A stretch of DNA of 64,000 nt, from the NCBI GenBank assembly GCA_024220505.1, contig JAKZZE010000028.1:186001-250000 (forward strand). The letters are read 5' to 3'. The stretch's first letter is position 1. The number at the start of each line of letters is the position of its first letter. A program made the translations under genes and the position numbers. The notes below the pieces were generated by a model. The model was given only the letters and a program-made list of their open reading frames with translations, had not been told where the DNA came from and made no database searches. This document shows, piece after piece, positions 34,701 through 48,010 of the stretch. Origin of the DNA: Rhizopus arrhizus (taxonomy: Eukaryota; Mucoromycota; Mucoromycetes; Mucorales; Rhizopodaceae).

Positions 34701-35348
34701 TCGACAACATTATCTGTAAAAATAATTGCATACTGTTGCCACCCCATATGACTGATCCAACTAGCTATTACACTCATAGGTGGAATGGATGTACTGGATG
34801 TGTGAAATAGATATGTTGATGATTTATCTGACGAGCCAAATAATCCAGGAGCTGCTGAACATTGTGGTATCTTGGCTAAGCTTGTCACTGAAGCACTTGC
34901 TTTTGTTAAATCAGAAGTGACATCTCCAATGACAGCACTATTTTTATATGTTGAATAATACACTTTTGTAAGACTTTGTTTATATTACTTTATATGACTG
35001 TTTGTCATTTTAAACGTTTCCCATGCAGTGATGCCTTGGCTGTCCAAAGATGAATAATACCGTGTGATATTAAGTTGAACGTCTGTAGAACATGTCAGTA
35101 TTGGATCGATTTCAATGTTTTATAGACTGTAAACCTGGAAGGATATTTTTGCTTTCTATTGATTTGGCAGCTAATTGTATGGCTACCTCATTGGTGATGA
35201 TTGTGTCCACAAGTATCGGTTGTGCAAGCGTAGATGTATTTGGGTATATGATACCAATGTTATATGTTGTTTTATTATTACTGATGGATTGTTCTAAAGT
35301 ATTTTGTATAAAGAAAAAAATAAAAACAAAATAAAGGCAAAAAATCAT
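31752..35348 (-). CDS. Class C GPCR (GABA-B/metabotropic-like) with C-terminal PH domain
   Basis: Many exons. The ATG at 35348 gives a signal-like MIFCLYFVFIFFFIQNTLEQ. A venus-flytrap region follows (YNIGIIYPNTST; ILPDVQLNITRYYSSLDSQG across a 51-base intron; AVIGDVTSDLTKASASVTSL; VIASWISHMGWQQYAIIFTD). Seven hydrophobic segments come next. Segment 3 ends IARQFLLSMGFVFVIGSI then KNFRIYKM, and segment 7 ends LFVPKF, both class C marks. After the last segment comes a region starting EGVLPVKKVTRFD, with ENHHIFRVRTENGAYFLFQV and LERWVHWFN, which reads as a pleckstrin-homology domain. It should sit in the plasma membrane, sensing a small molecule. The ligand is unknown. Its 3' end converges on YPT1. 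Some N-terminal exons were not fully placed. Confidence 0.85.
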
Positions 35349-38300
35349 ATAGTTTGAGTTTCTTTTAAATAGAAAGAAAAGAAGGTGAGTAGTTTTTATG
35401 GTTTGAAATAGTAATGATAACCTTTCAACGGAGTTTATGAACCCTATTAGAATTGAGGTAACGTAAGACGAGCCGAAATGAGCTACAATAAAGACCCCCT
35501 TCCTGTTGTTGTATATCATCGTGTAAAACTTCTTTTTTTTTTGTGTATATTAAATACCATCTTTTTATTCTATTGTTCTCCTTCTTTTTATAGTGCCCAG
35601 CACACACATGTATAATGTTAAAAGTACGAGCGGGGAGACAATAATTTTAAGTCAAAACATCCCTTCTTCAAAAGTCAGGTTTGTAATAGTAGGACCATAA
35701 CAACAAATAGATTAGCGATGAACTCTTTAAAAAGTTCTGTCGATTATTTCAAGACACATAATTATATGCTATCTTCACGGTACTAATTTGTAATTTTTTA
35801 AAATGATGAGCAACTGGATACAGAATTTTCCAAAGCATCTGCCGTTTAAGATTGTGATTAGCCGATTGTGACTTTCATTTTGCAATTTATGGTGGTTAGT
35901 TTTGTAGGTTCTTTCCAACAAAGTATCTAACCTGTCGGCCAATACAGTCACACAGCGACTACCGGTAACAGATCTGCCAATCAAACCAAGTAATATGCAC
36001 TGGTCCCAAATGATAGCCAGTAAGAGAACATCGCTTATGCATACGACTTCCGAGAGAAACATTCACGACCGTAGACAAGACAAAGTTATTTACTTCAAAG
36101 TATGAAAAACTGGACATTCGTCAGGTAGTGTCTTTTTAGACATGGCAAGTGGATCTGAATCGCCTGTACAGCTTATGTCTTTAATCACCAAACAGTATTC
36201 TTCACGAATCGCAGTCGCAACCACCAAAGAAGGCCGTTGAAAGATTGCTAAAATCAATTTCGATCCCAACAATCGCACCCTCAAAGACAGCATTACCTTC
36301 GACAAAGATTAAGTTCAGACTATGCTCTGCAGAGCTTTAGATTCAACTATCCCTTTGGCTCGTCTTGGATTATCGAATTTCTCTTTTCTCAAAGAAGACA
36401 CTCTTGAGGAATAGTTGAAAAAGAGCTTGGAATCCTATTGCCAAGTCCTCGAATAAGGAATACTATGAGAAATATCTACCAACACTTATATGGGTATAGG
36501 TTATGCTATTCTTAATATTCCTAAAAATGTTGCCAAATTCTTTCCCCTTTCTCATCATCTTCCCTGATATCAATCAGAAGATGAAGGCTTCTATACAGGA
36601 TAGAGTGACATGCCCACTTACTGTCGCTACTGTCATGCTAAAGGACATGCCGTCCCTGACTGTCTAAAAAAAGCGTTCATCACATGTTTGCTGGAATCGT
36701 CGTACTAGTGACCATATTGCTGCTGAATGTTAAAAAGGCTGGGAAAACTCCTACTGTTCCACAGAACAGAGTGAATGAAGATAAAGCCCAGTCAAACCAA
36801 GCTTTTATTGATGTAACTATTCCTAACACCCCTTCCAGCCTCTCACCTAGACTACTATGAAGCGTGAATGTTCTATTCGGAATGAATTTGGTGATGATCC
36901 AACAATCCACTGTTCTATTTTGTTAACACTTGAAGCGGCCTCTATCTTAGTATCTACTCAAAAGGCTTTGGCTTTTCTTCCCAACCCTCGCCGATTCTCA
37001 GGATAATATTCAAATGTATTCTAGTGTTGAAAGAATCGACAATCCACATGTTGCTGCAGACATAGCTATTGTGGGGTAAGAAATCAACAGCATGTTTCAG
37101 TCCAAGCAACAAGCCGCTATGGATGATATCCTTAATGGTGCCTCAGTCGGGTATAACTTCCGTCAGTACCCTTTAGATAACTTGACAATGCTGGTAAACT
37201 TTTTATATCCCGATTATGTGATGGTTAAATCGATGTGCATTTTTAAATTTAATGCTGCTCAGCGTTCTCTTTACTCATTTTCCTGCTTGACACCAGTTTC
37301 TTTGGCACAAAGTGCGGGCACGACATCATGATAACACTCATCCAAAGCATACCAAAAGCTGCCATATGCAAATATTTACTAAACTCTTTTACTGAACACT
37401 CTTTGAAATTTTTTAAGCATAAAGAATGAGAACAAAGGAGAGTTAACGAGATCAAACAACGGTTCTAAAACTGGATTCTTTTATTAAAGAAATATTTCAA
37501 GACTATTTATATTAGTTTGAGCAGGTCCTGAGATGATGTGGCAAAAGACAGTTATGATTAATATGATTTGATATGTATAAGAGCATTTTATGAACTGATG
37601 CTAGTAACAAACTGTCTAGATATTAACTGAAACATATTATTCAAGACAGCTATTATTATGATCTATTCTTATTGAAACTCGTTTGTAAAGATTTAGTCCA
37701 GAACAATAAAGACTGTATCTTATTGACATGTTAAAATAGGACACTCTTGTAGAGATTACCCAATATTTAATAAATAACAAGAATCCAATTGTCAATGATT
37801 TTTAAGCGCTCCGGCAAACAAGAACATCACTTTAAATTATCACGTGTAGTTTAACACAGTGGAAGAAGCATAAATTGCTCCTGACAGAAAATTTAGATCT
37901 TCTTGAAGCTAATCATTAAAATATCACGGTTATAAAAGACATTTTAATACTGTCATGTTCAAGTTCTGACAGAAAATTTACTACAGTTTAAAAGCGAGTT
38001 CGGACTTTGAGCAAAAGAGCGACACGCGCTCTTGCTATAGAATTTATCGATTGGATTGTGCTTCTTGAAGGCGTCAAAATAATACATGCTTTTAAGAGCA
38101 GCAGCTCTCAAATGTTGTGTGCAACAGCGGATTTGACCATCAGAGATTTGATTACAACATTTGGTGTGAATGCAAGATAATAAAAAAAGTTTCAACAACT
38201 AAAATCTGCCCTAGGAGGGATCGAACCGTGCTGCACCGCAGTTTGAAGAGTTTGAACGCAATGGCAGTGAATGGTCTGATCAAGAAGGTAATGAAAGTAC

Positions 38301-40345
38301 TGAAAAGGATAATCTAAAATAAATGATCTAATGACTGGAGGTGAAGCTTTTCAAAGACATAATGCAAGCCTACGGTACACTCGAAGTACAAGCACAAGCA
38401 TTGACGCAAGACGCAGTGACAGCGCAGTTTTCGATGAGCCATAGCCAAGCATCTCTCTTGAGGGTCCAACTTCAAGCTTCTATTGTTTAAAATCTGGAAC
38501 CAATATCACATCACCTTGGCATCATTATCAAGGAATTACTTTGAATCAAACCAAAAGGCTCAACCTTCACATTACTTTCGATTTTCAAAAGTTACTATAA
38601 GGTGTTAAATGGTGCGTTGGATAGCACGTACATATCTAAGAAAATGACACAGAGTCCTTTCCCGCATCATGCTCCTAATCAAAATGCCAACGACCAAGAC
38701 TTTGTGGAAATCAATGGCATCAATAATGTGTATTCCCTTGATAGTGAAAACTGTGATACATATGTTGATGGGTCCCTTAGGCTTGACGATGATCTTTTTT
38801 TTTTTTTTTTTTTTACTCTGTTTTCTATCTTATCCTCAAGTGAACTTAAAGTATCTATAAGCTCATAACTACATCCTCCAAACATCGTGATCGATCTCTA
38901 TAGTTGAAGTACTGCAACTGAATAGAATCTCTGATTCACAAGTAAGTATTCATATTTATCTACATTATACAGCAGATCAAATATACCCGACAGCAACTTG
39001 ACAAGTTGTTTGCCGCAGACTTTTTTTTTTTTCTTGTAGAAAAGAAAGGCAAGCGAGAACAAAACTCTAGATTTTTATTTTGAAAACATTACAAGCCCCA
39101 GTATATCCACATGATGCACCTTGGACTGAAGCAAAGGAAAGGAATAAATAGTCAAGCACGTCATGTTTCATTTAATTTATTGAATGATGGTCAAAGGATG
39201 TAATAAAAGAAGAAATGTTGAGATGAAGCACGAAAGAAGTGAGGATGTGTGCAAACTTTTGTGAAAAGTATTAAATAATATTATGCATAAACAACACACT
39301 TTGTAAACATGTTACATAGAATACGATACGCCTACGCTTTGTTCATGTTTACCTGAGCTGTTCTTTGTTGAATCATTATTTTATATAGGCTAAGCCTTAG
39401 GAAGACCTATTCAAACAAAACAAACACAGAATGCGAATGAGTAAAGGATAGAACGTTTAGGTTGGCAAAAAAAAAGTATTATTTACAGTATTTTGACAAG
39501 ATCAGCATGAATTAGAATACTTTTCACTAATGTAGGAGCACTCGATTTCATATTTGATAATGTGGCATGTCTATGACTTTATTTTCTATTTATTCAATAT
39601 TTGTATTCTATTCGTAGTTGTATGTTCACGACTGATAATTTGACTCTTTCAATCATGCATTCATAAAAGACTATAAACCATCCGAATGAATCCTATGGCA
39701 AAATCTCTTCGATTGAAGTCATCGGCTGATTGGTTTGATATGTTTACATACTAAACATAAACTTTTGAAAGTGTTTATAATAATATATGATATTTTTACT
39801 TTATAAAGGAGCATCTATCCTTTATCCATAACCTTCTTAAACTACATGCCAAGGATAATGTACTTGTGTGTTCTTCGTTTTTGGTCTGGTAATAATCAAT
39901 TGTCATATATTTGGTTTTGTCCATTCTTTTGTGGTTTGAAGAGCTTAGACAAATGCTGACTTCTGTGAGTCTTTTTCTTGAATCTGTTCCAAGATTTTTT
40001 TTTTTCTTAATGCAAGTACTGAGGTCAAGTAAGACATTTTATTCATGAATAGGCAAAGGTTGACCTCTTTCTCTCATGAAGCAAACCAAGTAATCTTGGC
40101 AAGCTTTCTCTTGGTAAAACATAGATGTAGTAACCTATCTACATTAAGTGACTACGCAAGTCTTCTCATTCGCAGATAATGTATCTTTTTAGATTGTTTG
40201 CATAAACAGGGAGAAAATAACAGTTTTATTTATTTCATTATTACTGACATGCTATTCTTAATATTAATGGAGCTGTCAACACATAAGTTTGCTTGCCGAA
40301 AGCAAGACATAAAGTAAAGGGGAATAGAGAAAGAGGGTATAGCTT
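35349..40345. other. Gene-poor 5-kb interval with retroelement debris
   Basis: No intact gene. Contains the ORF1 relic at 36300-37430, T/A homopolymers (for example 38792-38814), and short ORFs without domains. 38600-38868 holds an 88-codon ORF (MLNGALDSTYISKKMTQ...) that ends in a poly-Phe tract and has no recognised feature. From 38900 to 40345 I see nothing. Confidence 0.5.
36300..37430 (+). pseudogene. Decayed non-LTR retrotransposon ORF1 (zinc-knuckle, gag-like)
   Basis: Reading across stops gives STIPLARLGLSNFSFLKEDT, then GYAILNIPKNVAKFFPLSHH, and the knuckle CRYCHAKGHAVPDC (C-x2-C-x4-H-x4-C, 36621-36662). A second knuckle, CWNRRTSDHIAAEC, follows in the next frame (36689-36730) and has lost its second Cys. 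This order (degenerate RNA-binding fold, then two knuckles) is the ORF1 of a LINE family common in Mucorales. There are many in-frame stops and at least one frameshift, so it is dead. Confidence 0.65.
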
Positions 40346-42494
40346 TTAGTGATTATCATAACCATATTGATAATAGCATGTTTCACATACACGTTGAGGA
40401 CGTGAGGCAAGAATGGTTAAAGATTCCAAGGGGCCGTGAGGATCTTGCAAGATATCCGAAGAATTCAAGAAAACTTTCCAAGATGAACACTTGTCACATA
40501 CCACCAAACCACATTTACGACAGTGATGACGTCTTAATAACAAACCAAACTTTCTATCACATACTCTGCATGCCTTGGCTTGTTCATCTGATTCCCAAAC
40601 ATTAGGGCTGCTTGGAGGAGATTCTGGCCAGGCTTGATTTGACCATGGATTAGTATCCATGACATCTTGGTCGGTCAACTCTCTTGTCTCTAGCGAGTTT
40701 TCAATGATGGACAAACTCATCATTTGAGTGTTTATTTTCTCAATTTGTGTCATGTAGGTTTTGATCAAAGTAGAAGCTTGATGTTCCCTTAATTCATTCT
40801 TATCATCTATTCTATCCTATCAGCAACCATACACATCACCTACTTGCTTTTCTCCTACCTTGCATTCCATTATATAATACTTGAACAGCATCTTGATATT
40901 TCTCAATATTTTCTTTTAGTAATCTCTGAACCTCTATCTCATCCGCTTCGGGTAATTCAGAATGAATAGATTGAACGATTGTCTCTGCTAACAAGAGGTA
41001 GTCTGTTGTCCTTGGTTCACCCTGTTCTTGCTCTTCATCTTCTTCATTCACTACATCCATGTTTTCACCACGATGACTTCCCTTTGTAAGATCCATCCGT
41101 CTCTTCATCACCCTAACCCATCTTCTTCGTCTTACCCAATGATAGCCACTTGTTGGTGCCACAGGAGTCCAAAGTGTTTCTTCGTCATCAAAGGAACGAG
41201 CATACTGCCAACCAGAGGTTGGATCCACGCGTGGATCGCTATAGTCAATCTGCCAATCAGTCAACCAAAACCAATTGGTCAAGCTTGAGATTCGGTGATT
41301 GTTGGTCGATGTCTCGGGCAAGGATACCATTTCCTTTGTTTTTGGTTCACCCGTCGGATGAAGTGACCAAGGTCCTCGTGTGTCGCTCTTGGTCAAATAA
41401 TCTTTACTGAACTGCGGACGGGATAATCCTAAAAGTGAGGTCGATCTTTGATTCTCGTGCAGGATGACAATCACAGAGACATGGAATTCAAGTAAATCAT
41501 AGGTTGCACCAAACTTAGAAGCACGTTTGTTGCTTGGATTCAGCATGCCTGATAATTAATCATTTTTTTTTTATAAAAAAGGTAGGCTTTTTTTTGCATT
41601 TATACGTACCTTCTGTATGTTGAAGATGCCAAGATTTACGGCCGGCTCTTTCAAGCATTTCACAAATATAAGATTCACCTGCAGCTGCACTCACATCATA
41701 GGCTGCTTCTCCAAAATCATTTTTAATTAATGGATTAGCATGGGCTTCATCTAATAAGTATTCCACTATAGACATATAACCCTTGGATGCAGCATTAACT
41801 ACACTCCCAAGAAAATAATTAAAGATACATGACAGTATAGCTTCTTTTTTTGTTACTTACTTAAAGGTGTGTGTCCCATCTTGCTCTTTGCATCAACCTT
41901 GGCTTTTCTTTCTACTAATAAACGTACTATTCTAAAGTAGCCACGCGAGCAAGCATTGTGAAGTGCAGTCCAACCATCTTTATCCTTCTGATGGACATTG
42001 GCATTGCAATCTAGTAAATAATGTACAACATGATAATGCCCATTATAAGCTGCTTTCATTAAAGCCGTCTACAGAATAAAGAAAAGTTAAAACAAACACA
42101 TAAATACATAACAAGAGAAACAAACCTCCCCTTCTTTATCCACCGAATCCACCTTGACAGCATATTCTTCTATTAAACACTGCACTATTTTTAAATGACC
42201 GCGAGATGCAGCAAAATGTAGACAAGTTAGACCAGTAGCCGGATGAGGGTCGTTGACTGCTTTCAGTTGGTCAGGCACGATCTGTAAAAATTGTCTTAAT
42301 AAAGCCAAGTTGCCAGATAAAGCTACAGCTCGAATTGTCTTTTGTTCCTGAGATTTATTATGTTTGACGGTATTTGTGACAGGAGGAGTTGGAATAACGA
42401 TAGGTAGTTTAATGTATTTGTTGTGTGAATATCCATAATATTTATGTGCTTCTCCAGGAATAGCTGGAGTACAGAAATCAATCATTGTTACCAT
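40346..42494 (-). CDS. Ankyrin-repeat, Dysferlin-C and FYVE domain protein
   Basis: Begins MVTMIDFCTPAIPGE at 42494. Exon 1 (42494-42126) and exon 2 (42068-41861) hold ankyrin repeats (TGLTCLHFAASRGHLKIVQC, TALMKAAYNGHYHVVHYLL, DGWTALHNACSRGYFRIVRL). Exon 3 continues with INAASKGYMSIVEYLLDE. The next exon, from about 41546, has WFWLTDWQIDYSDPRVD, GWQYARSFDDEETLW and VRRRRWVRVMKRR, a Dysferlin C-terminal (DysFC) motif. The last exon has WESDEQAKACRVC, RRHHCRKCG and RVCETC, a complete FYVE finger that binds phosphatidylinositol 3-phosphate. It should act on endosomes or vacuoles. The combination of ankyrin, DysFC and FYVE is seen in fungi, but its job is unknown to me. It is divergent from the next gene, 203 bases away. 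Confidence 0.88.
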
Positions 42495-42580
42495 ATAAAT
42501 TGGGTGTGTGAGAGAGGGGGGGAGGGGAAAAAGGGAGGAAAATAGATTCAACTTTTTTTTCTGACGTTGTAAACTATTCC

Positions 42581-42611
<31 letters not shown>

Positions 42612-42697
42612 ATAAAGTTGAACTCCGCTAAATTTTGAATTTAAATATAGACATATTCATGTATTGTTGCCTTTTTTTTTTTTTCTTCATTTAAAAA

Positions 42698-44938
42698 ATG
42701 ATAACCAAGACAGACAACATTCTTTCTACACCTCCACCAGAACAAACAGAAGACGTTAGAAAACAATATGAAAATATGAGTTATGACGAAATGTCACAGC
42801 GTATCGCAGAAAGCTATAAACAACTTTCAGAATTGTTGGGCAATAGAATCAGTTTACCTTCAACCATTAGCACATCTACCACGGTCGATGACGCAGATGA
42901 CTATGACGAAAATGTAATTGAACGACAAGATATGGATGATGACTTAAAACGACAAAAATGTACAAAACTATTTTTAAAGTCGGCTTCCAGTGGCGATCTC
43001 GAGAAGGTATTAAAGTACCTTGAGACGATGAAGCCTTTTATTGATATCAATGCAAAAGATGAAGACGGCACGACACCACTCATTTATGCAGCATGCTTTG
43101 GCAAATTTGAAATTGCCCAAGCTTTGCTAACAGCAGGAGCAAAGATAGATAGTCAAGATTCACGTAAGGAGTTGAAATCCCCTTTTTTTTAAAAGGAGAA
43201 TTTGTGTTTGTTTACCATTTGATGATAGATGGCTGGACTGCCTTGATGTGGGCTACAACGAATAATCATGAATCACTCGTGAAACTTTTATTGGAGCATG
43301 GTGCCTCTTCACAAACCAAATCAGCCAAAGGAAGAACTGTATTTGATTTTGTAAAGAATGATACCAACAAAATCGCAGATATTTTAGCCAATAATCCTCG
43401 AAACAGTGTGTCATCGACTACTTCAAGTGTACTCGGACTTACAGCTGTCGAAAGTATCTCTTCTGTAGTATCAAAGGATCATTATTATCCTTATGAAGAA
43501 AATTATGAATCCTTATTAAATTTAGATAATGAAAATAGACCAAAACTAATTGAGGAGTATTTAATGACAAATGAAGAAGAGAAACAACAACAGCAGCAAT
43601 TTAATGAAGAAGAGGAAGAGGAAGAGGAAGAAGAAGAATTAAAAGAAGTTGAATTTGATTGGGATCGATGTATGCCTGATCAAATGTTTGTATTCTCTGC
43701 AGATGATTTACCTTATATTCTTGATACTGTGATTACTAAACTTACTTTACCTGTCCGTAACGTACAAGAAATATTTTTACCTGCGAATGTTATATTTCTT
43801 AGCGCTCGATACGCACATCATTATTCTGGTTCAGAATTAGCAGAAGAGGTGATGAAAGGAGCTTTAGGACGTATTAGTAAAACTATAAAGGTAATAAGGA
43901 TAGGATGTTTAATGATTGTTACTAATATTTTAATATTAGAGTAATACAGAAAATGTTCATATATTATCTTATTGGATAACCAATATTACTCGACTATTAT
44001 ATTACTTAAAAAAGGATGCAGGATTTGCTACAACAACAGCAGAATATCAATTAAGAATATCTGAATTAATATTAGAAACATACACTTTTATGATCCAAGA
44101 CACAGAGAAAAGATTAGGTCAGATATTAGAAATGGCCATGTTAGAATATGATCCTATCACAGGCATAGAACAAGTTAACTTTTCTGATGATTGGCAAAGA
44201 TTTTTTAGAAGAAAAAGTAACAATACAGAAATGCAACGCAACTCGAGTAATATATCAAACATTAGTGCACCAGATACAAAGATAATATCACCCGAATCAA
44301 TTACCACTTTATTATCTTGTACACTTTATGTATTACAATCATATGAAGTACATTCAACTATTATTATTCAAGCATTAGCTCAATTCTTTCACTTTATGTC
44401 TTGTGAGTTATTCAATCACATCCTAACAAAAAAGAAGTATCTTTGTCGTTCAAAGGCAGTTCAATTCAGAATGAATTTAGCAGAATTGGAAGAATGGATT
44501 AGAAATAATCGATTACCTTCTAATTTGCTATCTTATTTGAAACCTACAATTCAATTAGTTCAATTGTTACAATGTATTTCTCAATTGGATACTTTGGAAT
44601 CAATGGATATGTTTGATGCTCTAAATACATTACAAATAAGAAGATGTATTACTAACTATCGCTATGAAACCAACGAACAAAAGATTTCTAATGAAATTCA
44701 AATGACAATTGATCACAGACCATCAAGGACGTTTGATAGGTCATCAAAAATTGTAGAAGAGATTGAAGAAGAAGAACAAGAAGAAGAGGAAACAAAAGAT
44801 TCTAAATTCATGTTGCCTTTTTTCGTACCAACTGCTGCTCAATTATCCGTTTTAAATGAAAAAATTTCACCTGCTATACCTCAAGATTGGATGGAGAGAT
44901 TGGATAAAATCTCCTCTATGACTACTACGATATCATAA
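42698..44938 (+). CDS. Ankyrin-repeat protein with DIL (dilute)-like C-terminal domain
   Basis: Three exons (42698-43163, 43229-43890, 43940-44938) give 708 residues. Residues 90-200 hold ankyrin repeats: KLFLKSASSGDLEKVLKYL, DGTTPLIYAACFGKFEIAQA and WTALMWATTNNHESLVKLLL. A Gln run (about 282-286) and a Glu-rich tract (about 290-302) follow. The C-terminal 400 residues include ILSYWITNITRLLYYLKKD, LSCTLYVLQSYEVHSTII, QFFHFMSCELFNHILTKKK and RMNLAELEEWIRNNRLPS, which are the motifs of the DIL domain of myosin V tails and related proteins. Such domains bind cargo or Rab adaptors. A protein of this shape probably links vesicles or the cytoskeleton; this is inference. Confidence 0.85.
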
Positions 44939-46029
44939 GAAAATACAACAACAACAACAACAAAAAACTACGCCCCCCCCCTTTTCAAACATACAAACAC
45001 ACATACATTTCTTTATATAAATATATTATGTACATGTTTTCTTTATTTATGCAAAAAAAAATATGTTTCTTTTTTCTTAGTTTTCAAAGCATTCAAATAA
45101 TCATAAAACAAGCATTATTCTTTTTCTCTTTTATTGTTATTTTTATGTGTTATAAAAACAATTTAAACATGGCTTGTTATTTAGGATCATCCTTGTTTAT
45201 TTTGCACAAGTCATGTTTATCCATCTCGCTTTCACATGTGTGCCCTTTTTATCCCTGTTTGCATTGGCGCGTTTTCTTTTTTTTTTCATTAGCAGCGGGA
45301 TAAATATTCTCCATCTTTCACGTTCTGTCAATTGTTCTCTCCTTTCATAGTACGTTTTATGTAAAAAAAAGGAGTATTTCTTGATGAAAGGAGAACATCC
45401 TGAATTTATTGTCTTCTTTTGAATCAATTTCTTTCTTTTTCCTTTCCTTCTCCTTATTTAGAGGTTGTAAACATTAAATGACAGATCTCCAAATCAAGTA
45501 ATCATGGCTCGTGCTTTGTAAAAAAAAAAAAAAAAAAATCTCGAACTCGGGTCATAAGGCTTCTTTCTAAAAGTATTTTGATAAATAAACATTTTCCATG
45601 TGAATAGCACTCACAAAAAGCTAACATTGTTTTTGTTTAATACAAATAAAGAATATCACAGCAGTCATTTCACTGTATTTCGTTTTCTGAGAATCAAATT
45701 AAACGCAGTAAACTAAATTCCGAACTTTGCTTTTCTAAACAATAAAAATAACAGTGAGATGACTTAAAAATAAGCAAGTGATGAGAACCATAAGTTACAG
45801 AAAAGAGAGAATGGAATACAATTCGTTTTTATAAGGAACTTTAAAGAAAAATACCAGACACGGTTACACATGTTTGATTCTTTCTCACCTTTTTGACGAT
45901 TTCAAATGTCAGTCTAAAAAATGATGCTTAACAAGAGATATTGAAGTTCAGCTTTGGTTGTGTTCAATAGTCAAACTTTATTGAACTCGAGCCATTCTGC
46001 AATAAAGAAGTGTATTTATATATGAATCA

Positions 46030-47060
46030 TAAAAAACTCAAAGCATATTATTATTAGAGCTAGAGCCACTCCTGCAAAAGAAAGATATAAAACAGAACAA
46101 CGATGAGACTTCCAATCCAGCTAAAAAGCCCTGAGGTACCTGCTGTAATTTAACAATGCTTATTTAACAAAAATGATGCATTTATGAAAAGTGTCTTTAG
46201 ATGCTAAGTTTATCCAATAAAAGAAATAAAGACGGAAAAATAAAAGTTAAAAGGTGATGCTGAAGTGTGTTTGTATACATTTATTTTAGAACACCAGCCG
46301 TAAAAATACCTCCAAGATGATGGAAGTTACCTTGAATTAATAAGAAGAAGGTCATGTATAAGTTTTTACATGATCTATTTTCTTGTTTTTTGTTAATACA
46401 CACAGAGAGTAAATGTATGTCATCTCCATCACGATTGATGAGTTGGTTCATTCTGTAAGAAACGACACAAGAAAGATAATTAATACTCTTTCCATTTACC
46501 ATTTAAATAAATAAAAAAGAAAAATTAGGATGATGCCAAAGGTGTGTAGGTCAAGGATATATATTTGGTGTAGTGACAAAACCTATTTAAAAAATATTAT
46601 TTTGAATGTTTTTAAAATGTCTAGGGCACGCGTATCCATTGAGAGCTGAAAATAAAGAAGACGTGAGAAGTATGTAGTTGACTTGTACAATTGCTATGTA
46701 TTACTTTTGATAATACAAGACTTTGTAGAAAGAACAGATGAAAGATTCATTTGCTCTATTTTTTTAAAACATATATAGGAATACGATGGTAGGTTCAAAT
46801 TCAAGAAGGTAAAAGCCACCTCTCAAACGATAAACATGAAGAGATTGAAATGAACCAGATGAAGTCAGTCATAAAAACTCTTAAAACGATCAATAATGGT
46901 ATATAGCATTTTTGACTGACGTTAGTTTTTTTTTTTTTTTTCCTGTCTGACAAGAGTTACATACCCAACGTAATTTACCCTTTCTTACATTCTTGAAAGA
47001 TTCCATCACCGCTTTCTGTGGATGCCATAAGTGAATTAAGGTGTAATAACCCATCGTCTG
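46030..47060 (-). other. Possible intron-rich gene, not identified
   Basis: On the minus strand several short open pieces are bordered by GT and AG sites. They are an ATG-led segment at 47042 or 47020, a GSFQSLHVYRLRGGFYLLEF piece near 46850, a GYACPRHFKNIQN piece near 46630, and an end piece MNQLINRDGDDIHLLSVC...GNFHHLGGIFTAGVLK with stop at 46281. A later acceptor TTTTGCAG precedes SGSSSNNNML and a stop near 46030. No chain of exons gives a clear family match. It may be a small membrane-protein gene or chance. Confidence 0.25.
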
Positions 47061-47303
47061 GTATTTTTATTAAGACAAAGCTCATTTTTACTCAAAAATG
47101 AGCTATTTTTACCCCTCACTTCTTTTTAATATGTGATGTATACTTTTACTCGCTTTAATACATGTAACTAAGTATAGTCCAACTAGTCATCCTATGTTAT
47201 TCAAGCAGTTAGTTTGGCTATTAATAAATTAGATAATAATCCTGCTGAGGATATGATGGACATCTTGGTTAAAAAAGGATGATGGTGATAAGTCAGAAGA
47301 AGC

Positions 47304-47344
<41 letters not shown>

Positions 47345-47489
47345 AGTAAAGTAATGAAAAAAAAATTTGTTTATTTAGTTTATTAACATACAAAGAACAA
47401 AATTGGAATTTGTAGCTAACCATCACATAACTTTTGCTGTACCATAGTCTGAGTAAAGTTGAAGTCAGCATTAGTTATTTTGAGTCTAA

Positions 47490-48010
47490 CATCCATCTTT
47501 GAGGCTTTCAGAAAAGACATTGATAGCATCATGTTTCATGTAAACAAACATAGTATTTGGCAAGGAGAAACCAAGATGATGCTCTTCCTTCGCTGTTCTT
47601 ATATCTGTGAGGAAATACATAGAACAAAAAAGGCATATGAACATGGCAGGGTTTTTGTAAAGGATGATATTTGCTACTGCAGCCATCAGTCCGCCTTCTT
47701 TTATTAGCATGATATTCAATAAGACATCACCAGTAGTTTATGAATTGTTTGAAACCTGTGAAGGGTCCGCCACTTCAACTTGAACAAGAGGGAATGTATC
47801 ATACAACGACCTTTTAGTAAAGTTGACTACTTTCAAAGGGCTTCAGGTTTTTAAACCTTGGATCTTTATTGTATGCTCCAGAGAAATCGTCTTTGTCATC
47901 TTGCAAATGGTAATAAAGACCCGATGTGTTAAAGAACCAAGTATTCTATGTGAGCTTAAAGGATATCGTTCAAGTAAGAGCACAAGGACAGCAAGAAGCT
48001 CATAGTTAAC
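47490..48010 (-). pseudogene. Decayed coding stretch, perhaps a DNA transposon
   Basis: Minus-strand pieces in different frames include SGAYNKDPRFKNLKPFESSQ, YDTFPLVQVEVADPSQV, and a 77-codon block ending INVFSESLKDGC at 47486. The DPRFK motif resembles the C-terminal part of hAT transposases, but this is weak. Stops and frame changes separate the pieces. Confidence 0.25.

Noticed and set aside
38200..38245. tRNA-like GGTTCGATCCCTCC on the minus strand
   Set aside because: It resembles a T-arm, but the stem does not pair and no matching 5' acceptor half lies 70-90 bases away.
45540..45570. tRNA 3'-half-like GACCCGAGTTCGAGA on the minus strand next to a T tract
   Set aside because: Only a T-arm-like piece is present. 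D and anticodon arms are missing, so at most a tRNA or SINE fragment.
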